DNA from: Monarcha castaneiventris obscurior
Lineage: Eukaryota > Chordata > Aves > Passeriformes > Monarchidae
Assembly (NCBI GenBank): GCA_026261815.1
Contig: JAMPIT010000230.1
Location: 37,594,501 to 37,658,500 of the forward strand
Reading direction: 5' to 3'
DNA: 64,000 nucleotides
The position numbers were made by a program, and so were the translations under genes. A model generated the notes under the pieces. The model made no database searches. It was not told where the DNA came from and worked only from the letters and a program-made list of their open reading frames with translations. Below, piece after piece: positions 40,448 through 53,300 of this stretch (positions are counted from its first letter, which is position 1; each line of letters begins with the position of its first letter).

Positions 40448-41171
40448 TTCTTTACAAGGAAAGGCTGCACTTAAATGTGGTAACTTTAATGCCCTGATTA
40501 AACAAAAAAATATTTCTGAGGAAGGAATAGTATTTAATACTGTTCCATTAGAAGAGGCAACATTTTACTTGTTTAATACTGTTTCACCACAAACACAGTA
40601 TTCCTCTGAAGCTATTCAAGGAGGAAACTCAGACTGACATGTATATGAAGGACTTCATGCTGCAGGTTAGTCATTGCCCTTTATTCTGTGCCTTTTACTG
40701 AATAATCATTAATAATGTTGCTTCAGCAGATTGGGTGGAGGACTGGGGAACACTTGGGAATGACAAATGGGAAGGATGTGTAGGATTCTGCCTTGTTAGG
40801 CAAACTTAAGTGGCACTCAGCTCTAAAGCTAAGCTAAGAAATAGCTTATATGTTCTTGGCTTCTTAGCTCAAGCATTCTGGAAAAGAAAAAGATTCACAA
40901 TTAGTTGTTTTGCTGTATGTATTTTACAAAGGAGGAAAGTTGAGGTAAAGGGTGAAATGTGTTTTTAAGGACAGTGACTGTTCTGTTATCCCACTATGAA
41001 AATCTGCTGTATTTTCAACCTCTGGAAAGCCAGCCTGCATGTTTAAGTGTTGGCAAAAGCCTTTCCTCAGAGGATTGGCATGGGAGTGAGCATTCTCTTA
41101 GGGGCAATGCTGGGTGCTGTCAGTGGTGTGTGCCTGCACTGAGGGCTCACGTGAGAGCTCATACTCAGCTA

Positions 41172-41189
41172 TGACTCAGGTCTGAGTCA
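41172..41189. promoter_or_regulatory. Inverted pair of TGACTCA (AP-1/TRE-like) sites
   Basis: TGACTCAG, two-base spacer GT, CTGAGTCA: an 18-bp perfect palindrome holding two TRE consensus heptamers. The match to the AP-1/MAF half-site is exact; occupancy is unknown. Confidence 0.4.
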
Positions 41190-42121
41190 GACAACAGCAC
41201 CAGCAGAAATTGTGTGCAGCAGGTGAGGGGGAGCCCCAGTGCAGTGACCAGGACTGCAGGGGAGGAATGAATGCATGGAATGGAACAAAGCCCAGGTGAA
41301 CGTGCAGGTATTGCTCCCCACCCTTGGATACAGGCTGTATCTCACATCTGCACTGATGTCACGCCTGAAATTCCAGTACTGGATGGTGCTGTCAGCCATT
41401 TATTTCTCTTTTCCTACATCTGGATTATTGCAGCTCCTCTGTTTGCTCTGGGATGCACTCAGAGCAGGGATTGGCCCTTGGATCAGGCATCAGCTTCCTC
41501 TGTAATAAGCCCCCAGCCTTAATGTAATGTTCCCTAGTTTAGAATTCTTGGTTTCACACCTCTCATTTTCTTAGTATCTTGTGCATGTCCTGTACTTGAA
41601 TTGCATTTACATCTTTTATTTAAAGTTTAAATTAAAGAATGAGTACCATGACATGACAAACTCATACCACTAAATTACTTTCGGTTTTGGTTTTGTGTCA
41701 GCTGTAAACACTCCTTCCTGTTCAGGTTAACTGAAGGCAGCCCTAGATTCTAATCAGTGTGAGGAAACACCAGTACTATTGGCAAAGTCTTCAGCTGTGC
41801 TGCAGCAGGGAACTGCAAGTTGGGGATTTTATAAAAACCACTTTTGTTTTGTCAGAAGTTCCTTGTGACTGATGAGAGGGTACAACTGTGGAAGCCTGGG
41901 TGTCTTAACCCCCTCAGCCCCTCCACCTCCCAACAATACACAACCTGGTAACTGCCTCTACTTACAGAGAGCAGCCAACTCTAGGTGATGAGGCAGGGGA
42001 GCTGTACAGACATGCAGTACTTTATCTGGCCATCTCCAACAAAGCCAGGGATTCCAACTCTAATTAATGGTCCCTAGATACTTTTCTTTTTTGTTAATAT
42101 TGAAATAAATGATTCTTACAC

Positions 42122-42151
42122 ATTATTGTTATTATTATTATTATTATTATT
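42122..42151. repeat. (TTA)n microsatellite
   Basis: ATT/TTA trinucleotide run of about ten units with one G interruption near the start. Confidence 0.95.
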
Positions 42152-45008
42152 CTGCATAGGAGTAAACCATTAGGAATAATTCTGAATTATTCTAGGTCTG
42201 TCTCCAGTGTTTTCAAGGTAGTTTATCTATATAGAAAGGTGGCAGAAGTGCAGAGGCAGGAACAGCCAAAGTCTGAAGCGTGGCAATGCCCCTCACCCAT
42301 CATAGTTAATATCTGAGTAAAAATGTCTGATGATTTCCAACGTGACCTTCTGAAAAAGTGAAGGTGGCATTACCAAGTGTTTACCAGCCCAGTTTTACCC
42401 TGCCTGTTACAACTTGTGCTTGTGCAGCTTCTGTAAAGTTGCAAGGCTTTCACTATGGCTGTATGATGATGAGCCTGCACCCCTTGCTTGCCTCTTGTAA
42501 TGTCAACCATGTGCTCAGCCAGCTTCAAACCCTTCCCTGGCAAAGGCACTGATCAGTGACAGTGGTGGAGTAAGGCCTTAAAGCTCCAAGGCTGATGTGT
42601 CACTGAACACCCTTGCACAGCATCTGTCGCTGTTCCTGCAGCACAGGGGCCTGTCTGTCCTCTTCAGAATACATGGCAAGCACCCAAGACATTCCCCATT
42701 TTTTACTGGAGGTTGCACTCTCTTGGTGTATTAGAGGTCTCTTCAAACTCCTGAGGGAAGCACGCTACACATGGAAGACCTGAGAGGAAGGAGGGAGAAG
42801 GTGCCATATACTTAAAATTTGCCTCCACAGAGTAAAACCCAAACTCGGAGGGAAGTGAGGGGCAGTTGGTAATGCACAGGGTTTTCAAAGGGGAGTGAAA
42901 CAGCCAACCACTGCAGGCTGAGATATCACCCAGAAATTAACCTGCAAGCCAGAAACCCATTCTGCTCCACATTTAGTACAGCCATACTCCTCCTCAGGTA
43001 ATTCCTGCAAGTAATTCCTGTGTCCTGTTTACTTACTCTGCTGATCAAAAAATACACTTGCAATGTAAGTGTTCCACCTAGATAAAAATTGGTTCAGTAA
43101 CAGTTCACAGCTGGGAGTTTCTTGCGTGCTTCTCCATAGATCAAACAGCCATACTAAAACATGATGATCTTACCACTTTAATCAATGTATCTTAATATTT
43201 GACTTGCCCTTTTCCATCTTAAAATACAATTAAATTAACTTTGCAGGACACTGATCTTGCAGGGTGGTTTTTCTTTTAATGGTTCAACTGCAACTCAGTT
43301 AAAATTAGTGTTTACTTTTACTGCTGATCATAAAGAAATAAAATGCTTTCATCCACTGTCTTGTGTTCATACAATTGCACGTAGTAACACCACTCTCCCT
43401 AAAGAAAGGGGCAAAAGTCTGACTTCTCAAGACCTCAAAAAATAATCCAAAAAACATATCAAACCCTCACACATCCTTTTTTATACTCAAACTACATAAA
43501 AAAATCAGGGAAATACCTTACACCTCTGCAACCACTGTTCTTCACAGGGCCTGTCTGCAGATTAGAAGACAACACAGGTGTCAGGTACCAGAGCTCTTCA
43601 GTCTTCCTTTACCAGGCCACAGCATCATTAAAGCTACAGGTGTCTCAGCACAGTAGTGTCAAAGTCTGCTGCAAGTTGGTTTTGGAAAAAAATTCAATCT
43701 GTTTTACCCCAGTAGTACAATGCTCGTGTGGTACTTAATAGGCCTGTGTTTTGTTACTTGGAACAGGTATTGTTTTACTGTAACTCCACCATATGTCTCG
43801 TGCTGCTCTTGTTTTTTTCCAGCTGTAAAAATTGGACAGTGCATCACAGCTAATTTGGGGCTTTGCTTTCTTCAATATGGCTAGTTCTCATGTGAGGAAA
43901 ACTGATGAGTTGTACACCACAGAACTGGCAGGGAAACTTTAAACGATCGGATTATAAAATACTTAAAATTAACCAAACAGAGCAAGTTTACATATAAGTT
44001 ACTAGAAGGTTCATCCAGCTCACCAAATTTCCAAATACATATTCATCAGGTTGCCATATGCTCATTTAAATGTGCAAAGCAATAACCTCCTCCTGCCCCA
44101 AAAGCTGGCTTTCATTTCTGTTAAATGGAGTTAGTGCTTTCCTACATTAAAAATTGTCAAATTGGTGGACTGGGGGAGGTTTTAAAATGTTCAGTGTTTG
44201 CATTCAAGTTAAAATCTTCTTGGGGTCATTTAACATAATTATTTGAGAACTTTGGTCCTTACTATATGCAGTTTTACAGTTTTATGTAACACATGCACAC
44301 AAACACCAGAACCCCATTACTACAGCTACTTCTGCATGTAATTTTCTGTCACTTTGATGAAAAGATTTCACTTCTAAAAATGGAAAAAGCACTGTAGGCC
44401 ACTAGTGGCATGGATTTAAATGACTTTTCCATCTTCAGTCAAAATCTGATTGTAAGCTTGGACCAACAGATGCTTCACCAGCCAGTGAGCTCCCAAGTGA
44501 CTCCAAATCTGGGGACTTCCTTTTCAAATGTTACAGCCTGGACATGGCAGTGAGTGATTGGATTGGAAATGCTGCCTGCAGCAAGCTCTCCAACATCAGT
44601 CCCTCTTCTCCCTAGTTAGCCACAGTGCTCCTGAAGGCCCTCAGCAAACATTGCTGCTCCCTTCTCCAGCATGGGAAGAAACACAGATGCAAAACCTGGA
44701 AATTCTCAGGCTCCGCACAGAAAAGCTTAATTTTGCTGAATGGGACCCTTTTGACACAAGTAGTCAAACCACCACAGCTTAAGGTAACTAAATCCTTCAG
44801 GTATCAACATTCAGGATGCTTTTCCCAGAATATGCTGAAGCAGGCTACAGCAGATGGCTGTTTTTTTCTTTGTATCAAGGTGGGTGAACCTCAAATCTAA
44901 TTGTTTGTATTTGGAATAACACACACAATAAAGGAATTAAAACTTCAGTAAAAAATTTTGTGCCAAATATGGAAAGGAGATTTGTTAGTGAAACCAATTT
45001 CAAACAAA

Positions 45009-45020
45009 AATAAATTTATT
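45009..45020. terminator. AZI2: Palindromic poly(A) signal AATAAATTTATT between convergent genes
   Basis: AATAAA (45009-45014, plus strand) abuts TTTATT (45015-45020), which is AATAAA on the minus strand. Minus-strand sequence just beyond it is GT-rich (TTGTTTGAAATTGGTTT), which suits cleavage of an AZI2 transcript with about a 2-kb 3' UTR. Use by CMC1 would need a 5.5-kb 3' UTR and is less likely. Confidence 0.45.
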
Positions 45021-47001
45021 TAATATCTTACACAGTAGAATTCCTTCATTGCACAAATCATGTTAATGCCTGTTGGATATTACATTCCTTAATAAAAAAC
45101 CTCTGTAATGTTGAGGTTGGGAACCCCAAAAGTAAGCTACATTAGAACTAGGTACCATATAGCTTATGCAGCCACATGAGAAATGTTTTCTTTGTTATTA
45201 CATAGGTAGTTGGTTCTATCAGCTAACACCCAGTGACTTGGATTTGTTTTATGCATATTGGATTTTGTTCTATTACTTTCCAAGAGATTGTACTCCCCTG
45301 AGTCAGCTGTGTTCATTGGTCAGAATAAATTCCAGCATCTGACACCATTTCCATTAATCACAGACAAGCCAGTATACGTGAGCAAGATAATAGAAAGATA
45401 GAAACAGTATCTGGTGAATGGGAAACATTATTTATGTATGCTGTTTGTACTATAGGAGAAGGTATCTGGAAGGCATTTTTTTGCCTTTGATAAAGTGAAA
45501 GATGGGCTCTGTCTGAAGTACTTACTGTGCAGGGAAGAGTGTCTGGAACCACACAGGTCATGTAGCACCCTCGTAACACTTCTACAGCCCATCATTACCA
45601 TGGCTGTGCTACAGTCAGAGCTTCCCCACGTACTTGCAAGCAATCTTAAGATAATTTGCTACTAAACAGCTGTGAAATTAATTTTTATTACTTTGATGTT
45701 AAGCTGCATCTGTGAAGCTGGATACTTCACCCACCCACACATCTGTAAATGGCATATTCAGTATTAAAAATCTTCCCGCCCATTACAAGTTAGGTATCGT
45801 GGATCTAAAATACAAAGCATTTTTCTTCAACTTTTTGAGCAGTCAAGACATTTCACTTCACCCTGTTGTATTAAGCCAAATATGAAGCAGAGACGCTTAC
45901 AAAAAAAAAAAAAGGCATAAATTATATGTGTCTAGAAACAGTTCACGGTCTTAAGAGGTTTAAAAAAAAAAAGAAAAAGTAGTGCCTAGACACCCATAAT
46001 CTATAAAGCAGGTAGTTGGAATTCTAGTAGCTCTGGTTCTCAGTGGCATACTAAAGATACCACAAAAAATACTTTTTTGTATATCAACAATGCAACAACA
46101 TCAAGTCTAATGAAATGAAGGCTTTGTTTCTTTAACAAAAGAAAAGTTAGTAGCCTTCACCACCACACAAGTAGAGAGTCAGAGTTGTGGTGCTGTGCAA
46201 AGGAGGCACAATAGGGAAAACTGCACTGTGATCAGCCTGGGTCTGTGGCAGCACTGCCATGCAGTTACATCAGCTTCCCTCAGCAGGAACTGAGGGAAAC
46301 AAGCTGAACCTCCAGGATGATTCACAGCGTTCAGCAGCATTACTTATGGTCCTTCACAATTCACAATCAAGCCCCAAATGGGGCAATCTAAACAGGATTG
46401 CCTAGGGGAGATCTTTCTCTTGCCACTATCTCATATAAATCAAGGTTGAAAAAAAATTTAAAAAAAAATTCTCACCTTTCTTGGTTAAAAATGACAGAAA
46501 AATGCATTTCCAAACCAGAGGAATCAAAGCTAATTGAAAGGAGGAAGAAGAGAGAATCCAATTCTTCATATTATGTCTCACTCTGAAAAATAACACTGTC
46601 AAAATACAAGCTCAGAGCTGGTACAAGTTTTAACCCCAGATACCAAGTATTTTCTTGATAACATACAAATAGCAAACAAATACAGAACTGGATTATTTTG
46701 TTTTATTCCACAAACTCACTTTTCAGTGTAACTTTTTGCAAATGTATGTCATTTGCAGTACAAGACTATCTAGGCCCCATGCTAGATTTCTTTGTATTTA
46801 CATTATACCAGCACAGCTTTAACGTCAAGGAACTCGCTCCTGATTTACAGCAGAGGAAGACTAGGCTTTCTGATTTAGAACTAGAATCAAAAATAAAGAA
46901 AGAACATTTCAAGCAATTCGTTTCTCTCCTTAAAAGTTCAAGCATTAAGGTGCCTATTCAGAATCACTCCAAAAATGCCTCAGTTCATTCAAAAAATTGT
47001 T

Positions 47002-47390
47002 TTAACTCTTGTGCAGACAGTTTTGATTACACTGATCCAGGTAATCTGCTGGACAGTTTAACAAAGTTGGATTATTTTTCATTTCCCAAAACATATTCTC
47101 ATTGGGCTTTGGAGGACTTGGGAATACCCAGGAATTATCTTCCAGAGAGCTCTTTCCATAAGAATGGTGTTCCTGAAACGTTTTGCCATCAGCTGGAATT
47201 GGTCTCTCATCTGTCCATGCTTGTAGGGTCACCCTTTCTGATGGGACATGGGCATCTCTCGGCAGAGGGGGAGACACAGCGTTGCCGAGGGCTTTATCAT
47301 TTTGTGAGAGGTTTTTATAAACTACTCCACATGTCAAATTCGGCTTGGAAATGTTCAAGTCAACACATTGCACTGGTGCAGTAGAGGCAG
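47002..47390 (-). CDS. AZI2: AZI2 last coding exon, residues 260-388 and stop
   Basis: The acceptor is CTTCCTTCAG. The first two bases CT complete an Ala codon with the previous G. The exon then encodes a low-complexity stretch, AWTDERPIPADGKTFQEH, HSYGKSSLEDNSWVFPSPPK and the tail YLDQCNQNCLHKS, then TAA. The conserved LEDNSWVFPSPPK and DQ-NQNCL-K blocks identify the AZI2 C terminus. The opposite strand is also open for 228 codons here, which I treat as incidental. Confidence 0.96.
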
Positions 47391-50300
47391 CTGAAGGAAG
47401 AAGATAAAAAAAGATTTTAAAATAACATTATCTAATGCATTTTTCATGTACTCCAAATGTACTACAGTCTAGCAGGGATGTTAAACACAGTTTTTTCAAG
47501 CCACAAGTTTCCAGACCATATTCAGTAACTACCCGAAAGCTACAAACAAATACTACCCTCACCAGTCTCAGGATGAACCCGAAATCCTGAAATCACAGTG
47601 TCTAAAATATACCCAACTCCAAGGATATCTCCCAGCTCCCACTTCAACACAGATAAACTGATGGATCTTTCTGACCAGACTGGAAGGAATGCTGAAACAG
47701 AGACCATTTTCACATGCTTGGAGAAATCAGCCAGGTGAAGAACAGTGAATGCTGCTTCCTACTCTACCAATTAATTTAACAAGTTGTGTTTTCATGCCAC
47801 CCAGAACCTGAATTCTCACTGTCCATGAAGCACTAAGAGGGAAACACATGGTGTTCACGGGTTCTCCATGCTCCCACTATTGTCTGACTTCCAAAAGTAA
47901 AGCAAGAGACTGCAATGTTCAGCCATCTGAAATTCCAGGGGAGTTTTAAATTGTTAGGAAGGAGGAGATTATGAAACAGAACAGCATCTACCTGAGATGG
48001 AAAAGCTGTACCTTCCACACACATCTGAACAGATGGCCAAATACAGGCAGGTCATTCTGTTTTGTAGTGATAATGTACATAAACATGTAATGAGAGTAGA
48101 TTAATGCTTCCTGCAGTTAAACTCACATCTTACATAGTTTTCTGGAGCAGCTGTTATCTTGAGCATGAATTGCTATTTTTAACTTTAGTTCTTAAGGGAC
48201 AGAAAAACAAACTGGTATCTTGGTCAAAGAATACAACTTCTGTTTGTCACAATAAATTAAAATTTGTGGATGTCAGCCAAAACCATTTTCTAATAGCATG
48301 GGCATCATGTCTGAAAGACATGCTAAGGCACTGGATTTGGCCTCTTTGTGCTGGCAGGTGTAAAAAGCAATTGGAGGCCTACAGACCTTCGTAAGTTCAA
48401 GAAAAATTGAATCCACTGAAAATAGACTGAAAATGTACAAAAGAAAAACAAAAACCAAACAAAACCAAAACAAAACCAAAAAAACAACTTCACAGATACA
48501 CACATTTGTGGAAAATGCCTCCATACATAACAGGTAAGTAGGATCCACATGTTAACTGATACTGTTCATGTCCTACAGAGAGTAATGAACACATGTTCTG
48601 CAGACTTAATGCACCTCTGACAATGGCAGCTGGTTTGTAGATGCTAAAACAGCCAGTACTAGAGGTAGAGGAAGTGGAAGGTTTCAGTCAATTCTACCCA
48701 TATTTTACATAAGCCAAGATTTGGCTACACATACAAGCACAGATATATCTGTAGTGCATTCATACGTGTGGCTGATGACCAACATCAGACCTGTCCACTC
48801 TCACATACTTCTGAAAAATTACTGAAAAAAGTCTACAGATGAAAAGGCCGAAGTCCACTGTTTCCTGATCAATCAAGAATGCCTTCTATGGCTGTGGATG
48901 AACAACTGCATTAGAACAGCAGAAAATGAGACTCCTCACCAATGAGAAGAGAAAAATCAGTAGTTGGGTAGTGGCAAAACAGGTAACTCCAAATTAAAAG
49001 TAAGGCCATAAGACACTATATGATCACATCAAACTGTGACAGATTTAAGATTATTTAGACTCATCCAGTTCCCAGTATCTCTGCTGAAGTTATTTGACAA
49101 ATGCATTTTAGAACTGGAGGAACACAGACTCACCTGGTAACCATATGGCCAAGTCTACAAAATGGGTTGATCGTTTATATCGGCCAAGTACCAGAGACAA
49201 AGTGATCATTAGTCGCTGCTGACCACAAAGGCAGGGACTGCTCGGGAGGTGAATCCTGTCACTACCTCACTGAGCTGTTTAGAAACAAAATGTCTTGATC
49301 TGGTAATGGACAGGGACATCAGAGACTGTCACCAGTACACTGTAACCAAGCTCACTGTTTTCCACCAGTATTTTGAGCACAGTAAAGACCACAATTGAAG
49401 CGAGCAGAAAACAAAGGAAATTAACTCTTTACCACAGTTTGTTTGACTGATAGTCTAGCATTTGGTTTGAGAGAAACATATGTATGGAACAGAAGAACTG
49501 TTTGATGAACTGCTCATACAAATTTTAAATACTTTATGTGAAAAATATTTAACCCTTAAAATTATTTAAGGCAGTTTTGCTTCCCCAGTATTCTGACATT
49601 CAGAAAATGTCACGCTCTGTAGCATTTTGCTAGAAAAGGCAAGTTTTCTGAACGCAACATAAAGAAATACAGAACCATAAGGGAATTCAGACTTCTAAAG
49701 TCTGATTTTAAAATGTTGCCAATTTAATACTTCATATATTCTGTACTGGGAAAATAAGACTGCATTTGCAAAAAGATTTTTTCCCCCCTAATATGAAGTA
49801 GTTGTGGTAAAAGGTCAAATACGAGTAAACTTAACACCTCAGCCTTGTGCACATAAGCAACACTTGACTGAGAAAAAAGCCACAAGGGGAACAGAATACA
49901 GTACTGAAGAAAAAACACATCAGCAACACCTTTATGTGTGAAGTTGACCAGTATGAGACAGAAGCAAAAGCAGAAAATGGGTAAGCTGGAACCATAATAC
50001 AGTCTAGCTTATCAACTTCAATTGATGAGATTCTGATAAGATATGATAGCTAGTTTATTTTTAAAATGCTACAGCTTGAATCAAAGGTTTGTAAGGCCTG
50101 TTACTGCAAACACTGACTTGCCTTTCTTGGCTCCTGGTGGGTTTCTTCTCAGTTTTCGTAGGACCTCAGCTTGCTTGTCAGCCACTACACGCAAATTAGA
50201 CATTTCTCTCTTCAGGTCCCAGTATGTTTGTTGCACACTTTCAAAACAAAAATTTATTACAAGTTAAATACTGCTGCCTCTAAAGCAGCCTATTAACATG

Positions 50301-53300
50301 CTTATCAAGTGTTAACTGTTAATAAATTGTTCTTGCCTGACACACATGGCAAATTCTGTTAGAGTACCACAACTCTAAATGGGCTAAACAGTACTGAAAA
50401 TGACCTTAAACGGATGGACCTCTGAATATTTTATTTAATTCTTACCTATTACAACATACAATGCATTATATATTGACATACTGGGTAAGAATAATAATTT
50501 CAACTCCCCGAAGGAAAGAAAGATGAAGCATACTTTTCCATTTCAGTATCTGAAACTAACCGTCTTCCAATAAAATTAGTCATCTCAAAGGAATACTTTA
50601 AATAAAGTGACACCAGGTTATAAAAAAAGCAGAGTAATAACTCTGAATACCTTTCAATAAATGACCACACACCCTAACAGATATTATGAGCCTAATAATA
50701 TTGACTGATTGTAATTTAAAATAATCAAAAATCAGTATTTGGGTCTTATACCATCCACGTTGCTACACTGAATTCAGAATACCCAAGATGCAAACTGAGC
50801 ATACACACAGAGTCCAAACTAAAATACAAAACATACTGTTTCATGTTCAAGTCATCCAATTTATGTTAATACACTGCCTTATCAGACAGTGTAAAAAACA
50901 GTGATCCAATTCATTCCCTAAGACAGCATAATATGAGAAACATATTTAGCAACAGCAGCACTGCTCCAATACTGATGTTTCAGGTTTATAACTGGTAATA
51001 AAATTAAGGAAAAAAAAAAAAAGAGAAGTCAGCATTACCATATGTTTCTTGGTAAAATTTCTAGCAGGCTCACTGACTATCTCATTTATGTTGATTAATA
51101 ATTAACTTAGTGTTCAAAGACATAAGGCTGTAGTTACTTCAACTTAAACATGAAATCAATGATTTAATGCTTTTTTAATGCTTAACATTCTACCAAAACA
51201 CATTTATTGAAGACAAATATAGTGGATAAGAGTTTCCAGAATATGTTCTTCCCTACTGCATTCACCTAAAAGGCATTAATTTGAAAACAGCTCAATATCT
51301 CAAGCTATTGAGATGAGTAAGAATTAATAAGCTTTTTAACTGTGTGTAATGCTATCCTCCTAAAATAGCCATATAGGATCACTCCTGCATGAAATATATC
51401 AAGCACAGATGTGTTCAAAATCACTCTGAGAAACAGCTATTATGCAAGTCAGTGCTAAGACAGTTCCCTTAAAACAGGGAAATAGAGCTTCTACGGACAG
51501 AAATACTTCCCCAGAATACAAACATCCAGATTCATAAAGCTCTGTTAAAAAACAGAGGAAGATGATATTTTAATAGATAATGGATTAAGTGTCAGCAATT
51601 CTGACAGACAGAAAGTTAAAATTTTCAGAATTGATATTTCAAGTTCAGCTAAACCTGTGGCCTTTCTACTGCAGATTTGTTTGGGCTCTTTGAACTCCTA
51701 AGAGATGACAACTTAATTTTAAAGTTTATGTGGCAACCCCATTCCATTAATTCTCATGTTTTGGTCTAAAAAATAAGATCAAAACCTTCAGTTACGTCAA
51801 ATCAGAACTGTCCAATATTTAATACAGAAGTGGTAAATATAAGGACAGCTCAGTGTCTGCCACCAACCAGAAGGAAAGTGCTTGGATGAATTTTTTTAAG
51901 TGCATTTAGCACTTTTACAAGCATCTTGCAAAGGGCTGCAGGTACCAGAATTCCACTTAAATTACATGCAACAGATTTTAATTGTTTTTGTGGATACTGA
52001 CCTAGAATCCCATTGCAAAGCCTAATTTTCAAGGAATTTGTAATTGAAAGCTAAGGATTCCCTGTGCTTGGAGGTTTATCCTATACTGCCTTCTAACATG
52101 TAATAGGAACCTTCACCATCACAGCCCGTCTAAAATCTACAGCAAATTAGATTTGCACACTGAGAATTTAAAGTCAGATTTGCAGGCTGCTCACAAATAT
52201 GAAATAACTACTTTCCAAAAAGTTAGTTATGTGCAAGTGCCTCCATTTCCCATAAAAAGCAGGATTGCTTGCCACAACAAATGTTTCTCATAGGAGGTTT
52301 TTCAAGTGTTTTTTCCACAGATTTTTGGATGGACTCACATATTTATTACACATGCACTATTTATATTACAATAAACACCGTACTGTACATATGCCATTTT
52401 AGATGGCTGCCACCTGAGCACCACTTTGTGGAATAAACCCGCTCTGATCAATGATCATTTGATCAAATGATCAGTTTGATCAGAGCAGTGATCAAACAAT
52501 GAAAGAGGTAACTGCTGCTTCTTGAGAGAACACCTTTTATCAGCCGTGTAAAACTGACTGCAAAGTTCCAGGAGAAACCACAGGCATAAGTATCCAGTCA
52601 AGGTGAAAGGACAAAGCGTGATTTATGTGCAGTGTGTGCATCATTATCATCACTGCACCAGAGAACATACGGTGGGAAGGATCTGTGTGTTTTCTTTCAG
52701 GGGCTGATCTCCCTTCCCGTCTCTTCAACACCAAGGGAAGCACCAAGGCCCCACTGCACTAAAGCCTGGCATTGGAAAGGGCTGCTCTTCCCTCTGCTGG
52801 AAGATGGTGTAAGCGCACCACCAAGCATAACTGGCTCTAAGAGACACAGCGTTTCATTTCCACAACATCTGGGGAACTTCCAGTACCCATGAACAGTTCT
52901 TTTCCGTCAAGAATTGAAAGATATAGATACCTTCTAATACAGCACGCATAGTCAAGGCAGGATGATATAGGAGTTTATATCATAAGCATAATTATTATTT
53001 GAATGGGTGCAAAAGAAAAAATGCTTTCTGATATTTTAGCATTTTTCTGGACAATTGCTATTTCTTTTTGAATACGCCACACAATGTCTCTCCAATATTA
53101 AAACAAATCTTCTAGTAGGAGTATTACTGCACCACACTAACAAAGAACACGTGTTCCAGCACTAGGCAAGGGATTTGCAAACACAGAAACTCTCCATACA
53201 CAGAATGAAGATATTCCAGAGCCGGCACGAGACTTGAAAATTTTATCTACCACCTCCTCCAGTCAACTAATTAAAACGCTGATTTTTAAATCCAAGTTAA

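Larger units (their letters stand above)
39471..47001. other. Shared 3' region of convergent CMC1 and AZI2
   Basis: No further exon is seen. It presumably holds the CMC1 3' UTR on the left and the AZI2 3' UTR on the right, with an unresolved boundary. It contains candidate poly(A) signals on both strands, a 24-bp tandem duplication, a TRE-like inverted pair and a TTA microsatellite. No CR1 copy is recognised here. Confidence 0.7.

Noticed and set aside
50116..50121. Alternative GT donor just inside the GC donor
   Set aside because: Using it changes phase and produces a stop codon shortly after the next acceptor, unlike the in-frame GC donor.
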